From Paenibacillus herberti (GTDB lineage: Bacteria > Bacillota > Bacilli > Paenibacillales > Paenibacillaceae), in the NCBI RefSeq assembly GCF_002233675.1, contig NZ_NMUQ01000002.1, forward strand, positions 1,216,121-1,280,120: a DNA stretch of 64,000 bases. Direction: 5' to 3'. Made by a program: the position numbers and the translations under genes. The first letter of the stretch is position 1. Each line of letters starts with the position of its first letter. Under the pieces are notes generated by a model. The model was given only the letters and a program-made list of their open reading frames with translations. It ran no database searches and was not told where the DNA came from. Below are positions 8,893-17,402 of this stretch, piece by piece.

Positions 8893-9358
8893 ATGACACA
8901 ACGCTTATTGATCGCCGGAGGATACGGTATTGTCGGCAGCGCACCAATGACGGTAGGCGATTCGGAGAGTTTCATTGGCCGGGCACTTATTCGGGAAAGC
9001 GGAAAATGGGCCTGGATCGAAGCCAATACGAGCCCTAGGCATGTCGAGTTGACCGACGGATCTATTTTGGAAGGTCTCCCCATGGGGCTGCTTGATGTAC
9101 CAAGCTTAGCGGCAGCTACTGGCGCGCCGAATATCCGGTTTGATTTTATAGTGGGGGAATCCATCGGGATTCGTGCTGGGTATGTGGCATCCCAGGATCT
9201 TTATATTGAAATGGAAGGCGTATTGCAATCGGGTCAGCCGTCCAAGCGGCAATGCTCCTGCAGAGGGCGGAATACAACTTCCTGAGATGCTGGTGCCGGT
9301 GGATGCAGCTATCGCGCGTCTGGAGCAGTTCGGTGTACGGGTTTTTGACCAGGCATGA
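8893..9358 (+). pseudogene. NAD(P)-binding (saccharopine dehydrogenase-like) protein, internally deleted and frameshifted
   Basis: ATG at 8893 follows GTGGAGGG. The first 17 residues are a Rossmann dinucleotide loop (LLIAGGYGIVGS), but the text then jumps to a C-terminal-type region, so most of the NAD domain is missing. Near 9240 the frame shifts: the natural ending (PEMLVPVDAAIARLEQFG) is in a different frame and stops at 9358. Both a deletion and a frameshift point to real decay. Likely partner of the HxlR gene. Confidence 0.6.
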
Positions 9359-9399
9359 ACGTACAGTTCTAATTAAACTAAGGAAGCGGGGAAAAGAAG

Positions 9400-9567
9400 A
9401 TGAAAGTATTAGTCGTGGTAAGCCATCCGAGAATTAATTCGTTAACGTTTGCGATTACCAGATGTGTGAAGCGGTTAGGTTCCAATGCTTTTTCATTTGT
9501 AATAGAAAATGCTGTAATGTTCGTATTTTACGAATATTATATTAGAAAATTCTCAAATAGTTCGTAA
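9400..9567 (+). pseudogene. Stub of a flavodoxin-like NAD(P)H:quinone oxidoreductase
   Basis: ATG at 9400 after AAGGAAGCGGGG starts with MKVLVVVSHPRINSLTFAIT, the typical first strand and FMN loop of this family. After about 28 codons the sequence becomes AT-rich and unrelated and stops at 9567, inside what is now the upstream region of the purine permease. About 85 percent of the gene is missing. Confidence 0.6.
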
Positions 9568-9593
9568 TTTTAATTAAAAATCACGTAAATTCG

Positions 9594-9622
9594 TTGACAT
9601 CCCATCCGGAATTGAGTATTCT
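9594..9622 (+). promoter_or_regulatory. Promoter of the purine permease leader
   Basis: TTGACA (9594-9599), a 17-bp spacer, and TATTCT (9617-9622) predict a transcript start near 9629. TTCGT/ACGAA motifs at 9520-9536 and 9560-9565 resemble PurR-box halves, but their spacing is not the usual one, so PurR control is only a possibility. Confidence 0.6.
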
Positions 9623-9637
9623 AACCAAGGAAACGAA

Positions 9638-9745
9638 CATCTCATATATATCCTCAACAATCTGGTTTGAGGGTCTTTAGTAGGAGCCTAACAATCCTAG
9701 CTTTGAGTATGGGCGCGTGTACTTTAGCGCATCCTATACTATGTT
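9638..9745 (+). ncRNA. Purine-riboswitch-like leader, non-canonical core
   Basis: The leader folds as a three-way junction with the geometry of a purine riboswitch: short P1 (CTCA 9641-9644 with TGAG 9704-9707), P2 CCTCAA/TTGAGG around CAATCTGGT (9652-9672), P3 TAGGA/TCCTA around GCCTAACAA (9681-9699). The loops recall the kissing loops of the class, but J2/3 reads GTCTTTAG instead of the usual GTYTCTAC, and J3/1 also differs. A second hairpin follows (9707-9740). It lies before a purine-type permease. It may be an altered-specificity variant or a decayed aptamer. Confidence 0.45.
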
Positions 9746-9777
9746 TAGGATTATTTTATTTTCGGAGGATGTAGCGA

Positions 9778-11087
9778 ATGGAAACATTGTTTAAACTCAA
9801 AGAAAGAAACACTACAATTAGGACGGAAATTCTGGCTGGCATTACTACGTTTTTTACGATGGTATATATCGTCATTGTGAATCCCGGTGTGCTTAGCGAA
9901 GCTGGAATGGATTTTAACGGCGTGTTTGTAGCAACGGTACTAGCAAGTATGATTGCAACATTAATTATGGGACTTGCTTCGAATTATCCGATAGCCATAG
10001 CGCCTGGAATGGGGCTTAATGCTTACTTTGCTTTTAGTGTTGTAGGTGGCGAAGGGATTTCGTGGCAGACGGCGCTCGGAGCCGTTTTTGTTGCAGGAAT
10101 AATATTCGTGTTATTATCTTTAACTTCATTTCGATATATGCTGTTGGATGCAATTCCTTCAAGCTTAAAGCATGCAATTACGGTAGGTATTTAGGTATTG
10201 GATTGTTCATCACATTTATTGGACTGCAGAGCTCCGGAATCATCGTGGACTCTCCCGCAACATTGCTTACGTTAGGTTCGCTTTCTGCACCTATGACGCT
10301 GCTCACTATCATCGGACTTATTGTGTCGCTTGTGCTCATGTCCTATCGAGTAAAGGGCTACCTATTCATCGGGATGCTTGTTGCGGCGGTCATTGCAGCA
10401 TTCATGGGATTGCTGAATTTGCCCGAAAAGTTCATGTCGATGCCAACCGGACTTTCGGCGACTGCGTTTCAAATGGATATTGGCGGTGTTTTCTCAAATG
10501 GGCTTTATGCCGTAATCTTCACTTTCCTGCTCATTACGTTATTCGATACGACTGGGACCATGCTTGGAGTTGCTGAGCAAGCGGGATTGACGACCAAGGA
10601 TGGAAAGTTCCCTCGTTCGCGTGGAGCGTTGCTTGCGGATGCTGTAGGGACAACAGCAGGTGCAGTTCTGGGAACAAGCCCAACGTCGGCGTATATTGAA
10701 TCCAGTGCCGGTGTTGCAGTAGGCGGCAGAACTGGGCTGACAGCAGTGACGGTAAGTGTGCTTCTTGGGCTAACGTTATTTTTCTCGCCAATTGTAGCCG
10801 TGCTTGCTGCTGTTCCAGCCATTACAGCACCTTCGTTGATCATAGTCGGATTCTTAATGATTAGTGTCGTATCCAAAATTGACTGGAGCGACTTTGAGGT
10901 TGTATTCCCTGCGTTCTTGATTATCGTGCTTATGCCTTTGACTTATAGCATTGCTACAGGGATTGGCGTTGGTTTCATTGCGTACCCGATCCTAAAAGCT
11001 GTGAAGGGCAAGTGGCGTGAGGTTCATCCGATTTTCTACTTGTTCGCTGTGTTATTTTTTGTTCAGCTTGTGTTCTTCGCTCATTAA
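9778..11087 (+). pseudogene. pbuG: NCS2/AzgA-type purine permease broken by an 8-bp tandem duplication
   Basis: GGAGG precedes ATG 9778. The product resembles hypoxanthine/guanine permeases of the PbuG type (TM1 [12 protein letters not shown], then the motif GMGLNAYF). After 139 codons a stop appears because TAGGTATT is present twice (10184-10191 and 10192-10199). Taking out one copy gives an uninterrupted permease of about 434 codons that runs through GTSPTSAYIESSAGV to 11087. Nothing else in the gene looks damaged. The lesion is recent or reversible by slippage, so the gene may be switchable rather than dead. Confidence 0.85.
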
Positions 11088-11100
11088 AAAGGTTGAACAT

Positions 11101-11136
11101 AAAAACCCCAGTCCGCATACGGGCTGGGGTTTTTGA
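11101..11136 (+). terminator. Terminator after the purine permease
   Basis: AAAACCCCAG pairs with CTGGGGTTTT, with inner CCG/CGG, followed by a T run. Confidence 0.9.
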
Positions 11137-11255
11137 TGTATGGAGGTGCGGACAGTTTGATTATTTTGATTTTTCTGAATTCAAAAGGGTGAATAGTTCC
11201 AGTTTATGCTATGGTATTCCTTGGTGAATGTCATAACTATAGGGGCTGCATAAAA

Positions 11256-11903
11256 ATGATAGGGGATACCACAGAAAAAGAGCGGACGATATTTGATCAT
11301 ACTGGGAATTCAATCAAGACAGAAGATCGAGAGATTCGTATTCTTGCCAAGTATGAGGCGCCATTGGTTGTCGTACTAGGAAATGTGCTTAGCGATGAGG
11401 AATGCGATGAGCTAATAAAACATTCTAGGGAACAATTGCAACGTTCAAAAGTAGGTGGAGATCATGCAGTCAATCCGATTAGAACGAGCAGTGGGGTTTT
11501 CTGTGAGCAGAATGAGACGGTAGTAAGAATCGAGAAGCGATTCTCTCAAATTATGAATATTCCAATCGAGCACGGTGACGGCTTGCAAGTTCTGATGTAT
11601 ACCCCTGGTCAAGAGTATCAACCTCATCATGATTTCTTTGCAGAAACGAGTCGAGCAAGTGCTAACAATCGAATTAGTACGCTCGTGATGTACTTGAATG
11701 ATGTAGAGGAAGGCGGGAAAACGACATTCCCCATGCTTAATATCTCCGTTATTCCTAACAAAGGCATGGCTGTTTACTTTGAATATTTTTACAACAATCA
11801 AGAATTAAACGATTTTACTCTACACGCAGGTACACCAGTGATCAAAGGAGAAAAGTGGATTGCAACGATGTGGATGAGAAGACAAGCCCTTCGCTTACCC
11901 TAG
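11256..11903 (+). CDS. Prolyl 4-hydroxylase-like 2-oxoglutarate/Fe(II) oxygenase
   Basis: A 215-residue double-stranded beta-helix enzyme. Iron ligands are H124 and D126 (HHDFF) and H190; K200 in GEKWIATMW should bind the 2-oxoglutarate C5 carboxylate. Bacterial relatives in Bacillus hydroxylate proline residues in proteins or peptides. I chose ATG 11256 because the conserved region starts soon after it; an in-frame start at 11211 is possible. It stands alone between a terminator and a broken amidohydrolase, so its substrate cannot be told from context. Likely cytoplasmic, as no signal peptide is seen. Confidence 0.85.
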   Translation: MIGDTTEKERTIFDHTGNSIKTEDREIRILAKYEAPLVVVLGNVLSDEECDELIKHSREQLQRSKVGGDHAVNPIRTSSGVFCEQNETVVRIEKRFSQIMNIPIEHGDGLQVLMYTPGQEYQPHHDFFAETSRASANNRISTLVMYLNDVEEGGKTTFPMLNISVIPNKGMAVYFEYFYNNQELNDFTLHAGTPVIKGEKWIATMWMRRQALRLP

Positions 11904-12002
11904 ATGTGGCGAGTTGTTCATCTGTAACGGAAGCGAAGTCATGCTCTTTCCTCGGCTATAGACAACCGTATCTAGTTCCCAATAGCCGAACGTGGTACAG
12001 TT

Positions 12003-12776
12003 GTGGATTTCCTGTGGAAGCTTGCTGATCGGATTGCCAATAGGGAAGCGGCCGCGTGTCTCTACTGGTTTTTGACGGTTACCATTATGCTGAAGGACGC
12101 GATGCGTAGCGGCGCTACCTTCGTTGGCGGCGTTGATCCGGCTACCGTTGACGAGAACATCGAAAAATCACTGCAAACGATCATGGAAATTGCCGTTGAA
12201 GCCAACGCGGGTATTGATGTACATATTCACGATCGCGATCATCTCGGTATTTTTACCATGAGAAGACTCGCCGATCTGACGGAGGAAACGGGCTGGCAAG
12301 GAAGAGTGACGGTCAGCCATGCCTTCGGTTTTGCAGGAGCCCCTGCGGGTTCTGCGGCCGAGCTTGCAGAGCGGTTCGCCGCACTTGGTATTACGGTTAC
12401 ATCCACCGTTCCGCTCGGCGGTCTTATTATGCCTATTCCTATGCTGCATGAAAAAGGAGTTAAAGTTGAGCTCGGGCATGACAGCATTACAGACCATTGG
12501 TCACCGCTTGGTAACGGTGATATTTTGGAGAAGGTAGGACGTTTAGCGGAAGTGTACCGTTGCATTGATGAATTATCCTTGGCTCAATCGCTCGGTTTTA
12601 TTACAGGCGGCCAAACGCCGCTGAATCGAGCAGGGCAGAGAGAATGGCCTGCCGTCGGCGATGAAGCCAGTGTCGTTTTCGTGCATGCAAGCTGTTCTGC
12701 GGAAGCAGTGGCGAGAAGATCGAAGCGGCAAGCCGTTATGTATAAAGGAAACATCGTTTCGGGCACGCTAAGTTAA
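12003..12776 (+). pseudogene. Cytosine-deaminase-like amidohydrolase, N-terminally truncated
   Basis: The reading frame covers the C-terminal two thirds of a cyclic deaminase: a metal-ligand region HIHDRDHLG, SHAFGF, and the catalytic-Asp segment GHDSITDHW. The N-terminal part with the HxH motif that starts the TIM barrel is missing, and the first 28 residues look only partly related. No good ribosome binding site precedes GTG 12003. Family members deaminate cytosine-like or related heterocycles. Without the HxH ligands activity is unlikely. A terminator follows at 12791. Confidence 0.7.
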
Positions 12777-12790
12777 TAGATGGGTACGGG

Positions 12791-12817
12791 AAAGAGGCCA
12801 ATAACGGTCTCTTTTTT
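12791..12817 (+). terminator. Terminator after the amidohydrolase remnant
   Basis: AAAGAGGCC pairs with GGTCTCTTT around AATAAC, followed by TTTTT. Confidence 0.8.
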
Positions 12818-12939
12818 CCATTCAAACGATATACATGATAGTTGTTGCGGATCGGTTTAGGAAAAAGCCTGAACATCTGTTATAATAAGAGGATGAAGTC
12901 AGTGGAGATATTGGCTAAGAAGAGGAAGGATGCGACGAC

Positions 12940-13164
12940 ATGAATGCATTCGAAGACTGGAACCAAAAAGTAAAAAAGACCTTTAACGCTACAAGTACGG
13001 AAGATGTTTTAACGGTTACGGAAGCAGGTAATTTGTTAGGCCTTTCTAAAGACCAGATGAAATCCTTTGCAGATAAGAGCAATCTCACCAAAGTGCCGAT
13101 CATGAGAAGTGTCCATAGGTACCTCTTATTGAAAAGTGAGATAGATGAGCTAGTAAAGAAATAA
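12940..13164 (+). CDS. Small excisionase/MerR-like helix-turn-helix protein
   Basis: A 74-residue protein with AGAGGAAGG upstream. Residues 23-45 (LTVTEAGNLLGLSKDQMKSFAD) fit a winged excisionase-type helix-turn-helix, followed by a hydrophobic strand and a short basic end. I do not recognise the family. It has its own terminator at 13186, so it is a single-gene unit. No integrase is in the window, so an excisionase role is not supported; a small regulator is more likely. Confidence 0.5.
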   Translation: MNAFEDWNQKVKKTFNATSTEDVLTVTEAGNLLGLSKDQMKSFADKSNLTKVPIMRSVHRYLLLKSEIDELVKK

Positions 13165-13185
13165 GCACAAGTCACCTTCAGAGCG

Positions 13186-13208
13186 AACACCAATGAGGTG
13201 TTTTTTTT
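13186..13208 (+). terminator. Terminator after the small HTH gene
   Basis: AACACC pairs with GGTGTT around AATGA, then eight Ts. Confidence 0.75.
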
Positions 13209-13238
13209 ATTGTGGGGGCTTGCTCCATCAAACCTGTC

Positions 13239-13269
13239 AGAGAGTACCGCATAGGGTGCTCTCTTTTTT
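13239..13269 (+). terminator. Second terminator-like hairpin
   Basis: AGAGAGTACC pairs with GGTGCTCTCT (one mismatch) around GCATA, then TTTTTT. No gene ends here on the plus strand, so it may be a remnant of a lost gene. Confidence 0.6.
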
Positions 13270-13623
13270 GTATGTAGGAAACCCAGTAAACTCCCCGTTG
13301 CTAATACCATGGATTGGAAATATAATATTTTCCAATTGAAGTAAAAAAGAAGGTGGATGCTTACCGAGATAAACCTTAATCCATACAATAAGGGATTAGT
13401 GTAATAATAAGGAAACGTCAATATTGAACAAACCTAGAACGGTAGCTCAATATATCAAAAGAAGGCTGTCGATACAAATGGACCGGCAGCCTTCTCAATT
13501 ATCTAGGTATATAAAGACTTATAACTTTTTACAATCAAATGCAAAGCGCGGTAGGGGCTAGCGGCATTAAACTCCCTCGGTACGATTTAGTTTTCTCACG
13601 AATGCTCGCTTATTCGCAGGATT
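13270..13623. other. Intergenic stretch without a recognisable gene
   Basis: Contains a hairpin (GAAGGCTG 13461-13468 with CAGCCTTC 13487-13494) that would end minus-strand transcription at TTTTG. Otherwise AT-rich sequence next to the IS110 remnant. No convincing reading frame. Confidence 0.5.
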
Positions 13624-14043
13624 TCACCCTTGCCAGAAATGCAGAAAGATAGAGTAGTAGCCGTTCTTGACCATGTCCGCAATGACGAGCGCGTCCTTTT
13701 TGTCGCTCTTGGATGGCGTATTGTCGCGGTTTTCCTTATTCTTTTTCACCAGATGAGGGTTAACGAGAACAACTTCAAACTGATGATTTGCGAGCCAGTT
13801 AGAGAGATTATGCCAGTAATGACCGGTTGGTTCCATGCCCACAATGGCTGCAGTTAGGGTATGAGTCGCTTGGAGCGATTGGATCCAGCGAATAAGGTTT
13901 TGAAAGCCTTCTTCGTCATTCGAGAAGGATAGGGGATGACCAAGCGCGATCCCCCGAAAGTTAGCCGTACGTGCCACATGGGTTTGTTGAGCGATATCGA
14001 TGCCGACGATCAATGAGTTGATTTTGTTTATCCTGCGCTTCAA
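13624..14043 (-). pseudogene. IS110-family transposase, N-terminal fragment
   Basis: About 130 residues match the DEDD catalytic N-terminal domain of IS110 transposases: VGIDIA with the first acidic residue, GMEPTGHYW, and SDKKDA near the end. Full-length members have about 400 residues and a C-terminal Tnp_20 domain, which is absent. The last dozen residues are unrelated. The element is dead. IS110 elements lack clear terminal repeats, so the boundaries cannot be set. Confidence 0.8.
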
Positions 14044-14310
14044 ACTTCATAGTAGAGCGTCCTCCTGGATGATGGGATTTTAAGGGCTATGACCCGTTGC
14101 GTACTCCCATCGTACCGAGGCGCTTTTCTTTTTTCAAAGACGAAATTAATCCATCTACAGGAATGCTAACGGGCAGTTTAACACAATTCCAAAAAAGGAA
14201 TTGATTAATTTCCCAAGAATATTTAAGGTGAAATATCCAATCTTTGGAGGAATGAAATGACTGCGATGCTGTGTCTAAAATTTAAAAATTATATTATGGG
14301 AGTTGTTTAG

Positions 14311-15159
14311 ATGAGAATAATAAAAATGATTGACAACTACAATGAGATGTGTGACATGACAAAAATTCAGGGCAAATTTAACGCTTATAAGTGTTATACT
14401 GAGAAATATCCAGATTTATATGACGGTATTTTTAAGTATTTTTATATGACTGATATTAGCAATTTGCAATCAATGATAGAACAGTGTGACTTTAATTCTT
14501 GTCTTGCGAAAGCGAAAGAAAATATAAATAACGGTATTGTTGATAAGATTGTCAATACAGTGAATAAAACCATTAAATTGTTGAATTATCATGGTGATTT
14601 TGATTTATACATTGGGCTTGACCTAGGTATGCACGGAGGCGTTGCACTTCCGGTTAATCACGGAAACCCCTATGCTTACATTGGAATTGACCGAAATATA
14701 AGTGAATCAAACGTCGAGTCATTAATTCCGCATGAACTAAATCATATGGTGCGCGGTGCTATTTTACAAAACATAGATATGTTTGACTTCACCGAACGGG
14801 TAATATCGGAAGGTTTGGGCACTTATTGTCCTGTCGCTTTCAGATATGGCAGCTGTGATTTTGACTTAACTATTGAGATAGTGGCGGAAGTAATGGGATT
14901 GCCAATAAATAAAACAATGGAACTCATGAATAATAAAAATTTGTTAGAAAAGGCGGTTGTAAACGAATTTGGGACACCCTTGACCGCAGAGAAAATGAGT
15001 CAGTTTTTTATGTGGAGTGGTGATGATGCTACCGAATATCCTTTAAGCGGATATTTCATTGGTATGTATATAATTCACGATTTAATCACCAAAGGGTACA
15101 CAATCTGTGAATTAACTGCAATGTCATCACAGGTTATTTATCAAAATTATACAAAATAA
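14311..15159 (+). CDS. Zinc metallopeptidase-like protein (DUF2268-like gluzincin)
   Basis: A 282-residue soluble protein with the zinc motif HELNH (residues 141-145) and a likely third ligand, E167 in ISEGLG. The layout (mixed helical N terminus, HExxH, then EG) resembles the DUF2268 group of predicted Zn-dependent proteases. No signal peptide. Codon usage is clearly more AT-rich than its neighbours and it sits between two transposase remnants, both signs of horizontal transfer. GGGAG precedes the start. The substrate is unknown. Confidence 0.72.
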   Translation: MRIIKMIDNYNEMCDMTKIQGKFNAYKCYTEKYPDLYDGIFKYFYMTDISNLQSMIEQCDFNSCLAKAKENINNGIVDKIVNTVNKTIKLLNYHGDFDLYIGLDLGMHGGVALPVNHGNPYAYIGIDRNISESNVESLIPHELNHMVRGAILQNIDMFDFTERVISEGLGTYCPVAFRYGSCDFDLTIEIVAEVMGLPINKTMELMNNKNLLEKAVVNEFGTPLTAEKMSQFFMWSGDDATEYPLSGYFIGMYIIHDLITKGYTICELTAMSSQVIYQNYTK

Positions 15160-15168
15160 GCGTTATCC

Positions 15169-15722
15169 TTATTCACCTTTGTTCCCAACAATAAAGGCTG
15201 TGTTTTCTAGCGATTCGCACACCGGACCATCGTGCTTAGAACCAACCGTCTCGGTGACTTGAAGGGGTTGCATCGTTTGAGCCTGCAAGGCTACATGCAA
15301 CTTTACCGCAGCACGTTCTCCGTGGTAAGGTGCCCATGGCAAGCGTGTTTTTCCCACCGTCATGGTCGTAGAGTCGATCAGCAGCAATTCTTTAGGAAAG
15401 CCAGTTTCCGCCGTGTTTCTCGGTTGCATTTGCGGACGATGAGGTGAAAGATTTCCTTAAATACCGCAAACGGTACATCAGCTGCTTTGCCGGAAAAAGA
15501 AGAGTAGTGCACGGGGCACAAACCGCTGCTGGCCGCATGATCCGCTCCAAAACGATAGCTGGACCATTCTTCACTGGCTGCAACACTCCAATACAAGAAC
15601 AAATCATAGACCGATAATTTCCGGGCGTTGTCCACATAGCCGACAGCTTGGACCACAAGCTCGACTTCATCGGGTGTCAATACAGTTTGAAGGATAGATG
15701 GAATCAGGGTAGACTTTTTCAT
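15169..15722 (-). pseudogene. IS4-type transposase, frameshifted and truncated
   Basis: MKKSTLIPS at 15722 begins an IS4-like transposase N terminus. The frame breaks near 15400, and the catalytic DDE segment with its first Asp (LLLIDSTTMTV) continues in another frame, ending at 15169 without the C-terminal half. Two separate defects make it non-functional. Confidence 0.72.
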
Positions 15723-15723
15723 G

Positions 15724-15787
15724 GAGTCGCCACCTTTAGGTTGTTTGTAGGGGTACAAACATTTTACCGAGTTGGCGACTCTTTTTC
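15724..15787 (+). terminator. Hairpin guarding the IS4 transposase start
   Basis: GAGTCGCCA (15724-15732) pairs with TGGCGACTC (15773-15781), followed by TTTTT; an inner TTTGTA/TACAAA stem is also present. Such structures at IS ends can block read-through transcription or sequester the transposase start. Confidence 0.6.
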
Positions 15788-15915
15788 TACCATTTAGTGG
15801 TTAATCAACAGGCCTGTTACAGACGCTGCTAAGGGATCTTACGATCCTGAAACTCGCGTCTCGGTGGAACGATGAAGCCAGATTATCTGCGATTAGGCGA
15901 AGGAGAAGAAGTAAT

Positions 15916-16455
15916 ATGTGGCTTGAAACGGACCGTCTTATCATACGGGAGTTCACACATGAGGACACTGCTTCCGTTCATCAATACGCCTCGGATATCG
16001 AAGTGACCAAACACACGATTTGGGGGCCGAATACGGAAGAAGAGACCCGTGAATTCATTGAGCGAGTAGTCGAAACGCAGGGGCAACAACCACGTGTAGA
16101 CTATGAACTAGCAGTAGTGTTGAAAGTCAGCCATGAACTAATCGGAGGCTGCGGCCTCCATACTTCAGACCCGCGGCAAGCTGAAATCGGTTATTGCTTC
16201 AATCCTACATTTTGGCGAAAAGGATATGCATCAGAGGCCGTAGGGGCTCTGGTTCAATTCGGATTCGGAGAGCTTGGCTTACACCGCACCTATGCGAGAT
16301 GCCGTCCTGAAAACACGGGCTCTGCGAAAGTCATGGAACGCATCGGCATGAAATATGAGGGCCATTTGCGTGGGCATATGTGGTACAAAGGGGTATGGCA
16401 TGATTCTTTACAGTATTCGATCTTGGAAGATGATTATGCTGGAGGGCGATTATGA
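15916..16455 (+). CDS. GNAT N-acetyltransferase, RimJ/RimL type
   Basis: A 179-residue acetyl-CoA-dependent N-acetyltransferase. The first strand LETDRLIIREF is typical of the RimJ/RimL group, and the pyrophosphate-binding loop is RKGYASEA (about residues 100-107), followed by NTGSAKVMERIGM. Members acetylate ribosomal-protein N termini or small amines such as antibiotics; the substrate is not predictable. GAAGGAGAAG precedes the start. The stop overlaps the next GNAT gene by 4 bp (ATGA). Confidence 0.87.
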   Translation: MWLETDRLIIREFTHEDTASVHQYASDIEVTKHTIWGPNTEEETREFIERVVETQGQQPRVDYELAVVLKVSHELIGGCGLHTSDPRQAEIGYCFNPTFWRKGYASEAVGALVQFGFGELGLHRTYARCRPENTGSAKVMERIGMKYEGHLRGHMWYKGVWHDSLQYSILEDDYAGGRL

Positions 16456-16907
16456 ACATTAGAAGGGCCACAGAGAAGGATATCGAAACACTGATCTTGA
16501 TGCGATGGGAATTTACTTTTGAGCATCAACCAGAAGTAAACGGTGATTTCGAGGTTTTTGCAACGGAGTGCCGTGCGTTTCTTGAACAAGCTATGCGGGG
16601 CGAACGCTGGTATATTTGGGTTGCAGATATAGATGGAATCGTCGCATCCCATATGTACATCCAATTAATCGATAAAGTGCCGCGGCCAGGACGAATTACA
16701 TATCCATTTGCCTATATGACGAACGTCTACACCGATCCTGGATATCGGTCACAAGGCATCGGCAGCCAACTGCTTAAGGCTATTCAGAAGTGGTCAGAGG
16801 AGAATAAGTTTGAATTTATTATCGTATGGCCTAGTGATGAGGGCAGGGAATTCTATGCTCGGAATGGATATAGGCTATGTGTCGATCCGATGGAGCTTCA
16901 CTTGTGA
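16452..16907 (+). CDS. GNAT N-acetyltransferase
   Basis: A 151-residue GNAT protein from a different branch than its neighbour. The acetyl-CoA loop is RSQGIGSQL (about residues 101-109) and the C terminus has the usual FYARNGYR strand-helix. It is coupled to the upstream gene by ATGA, so the two are made together. Substrate unknown. Confidence 0.87.
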   Translation: MNIRRATEKDIETLILMRWEFTFEHQPEVNGDFEVFATECRAFLEQAMRGERWYIWVADIDGIVASHMYIQLIDKVPRPGRITYPFAYMTNVYTDPGYRSQGIGSQLLKAIQKWSEENKFEFIIVWPSDEGREFYARNGYRLCVDPMELHL

Positions 16908-16948
16908 GAGAAAAACCTCAAGCGATTAAGCGAAATCAAGATGTTATC

Positions 16949-17258
16949 ATGGCATTTTCGAAGCCACAAATGAAGGAATTGTTGTCTATATATGGATTAT
17001 CGTTCGAATACGAGCAAGATGAAGATGGCCGTTACTCTGGGTCAATTGAACAAATTGATGATATTGTAGCAGACGCCGAGACGCTTGAAAAACTCAAATA
17101 TGAACTATCAAGGCACTTGATTGAATATGCAATTGACTATGAAGATAATTATGCTCGTTACTATAAATAGTCCCAATCGCCATAATCATGCGCCGTATAT
17201 TCTACGTGTGTTATTGGAAGAAGACATTGATTCGGTAGCAAATATGCTACATGCCTAG
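16949..17258 (+). pseudogene. Small HicB-like protein with a one-base frameshift
   Basis: ATG 16949 begins a 73-codon frame (KPQMKELLSIYGLSFEYE, then an acidic beta-alpha region) ending at TAG 17168-17170. The +1 frame continues with no stop for 29 more codons (SPNRHNHAPYILRVLLEEDI to HA) ending at 17258, and reads like the natural C terminus. One extra T near 17168 explains this. The fold of the first part resembles HicB/YefM-like antitoxin domains, but I cannot name the family. Confidence 0.5.
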
Positions 17259-17334
17259 TTGGAGTGACTTGGAAAGTTTCTTACGACGCAATTGAAAGTA
17301 GATAAAGAGTACTTCAATTCGAAGAAGTAGGGTC

Positions 17335-17373
17335 AGAAAACCCACAACCGATTACGGTTGTGGGTTTTCTTAA
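17335..17373 (+). terminator. Strong bidirectional terminator
   Basis: AGAAAACCCACAACCG pairs perfectly with CGGTTGTGGGTTTTCT around ATTA. It serves the GNAT operon on the plus strand and the 17403 gene on the minus strand. Confidence 0.9.
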
Positions 17374-17402
17374 ATCTGCAAATAGACTATAGAATGACCT
17401 CT

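Noticed and set aside
9638-9710. Canonical guanine or adenine riboswitch
   Set aside because: The junction J2/3 and J3/1 bases do not match the conserved sequence; kept only as a variant-like candidate.
12940-13164. Phage excisionase marking a prophage
   Set aside because: Only the helix-turn-helix resembles Xis; no integrase, attachment site or phage structural gene is nearby.
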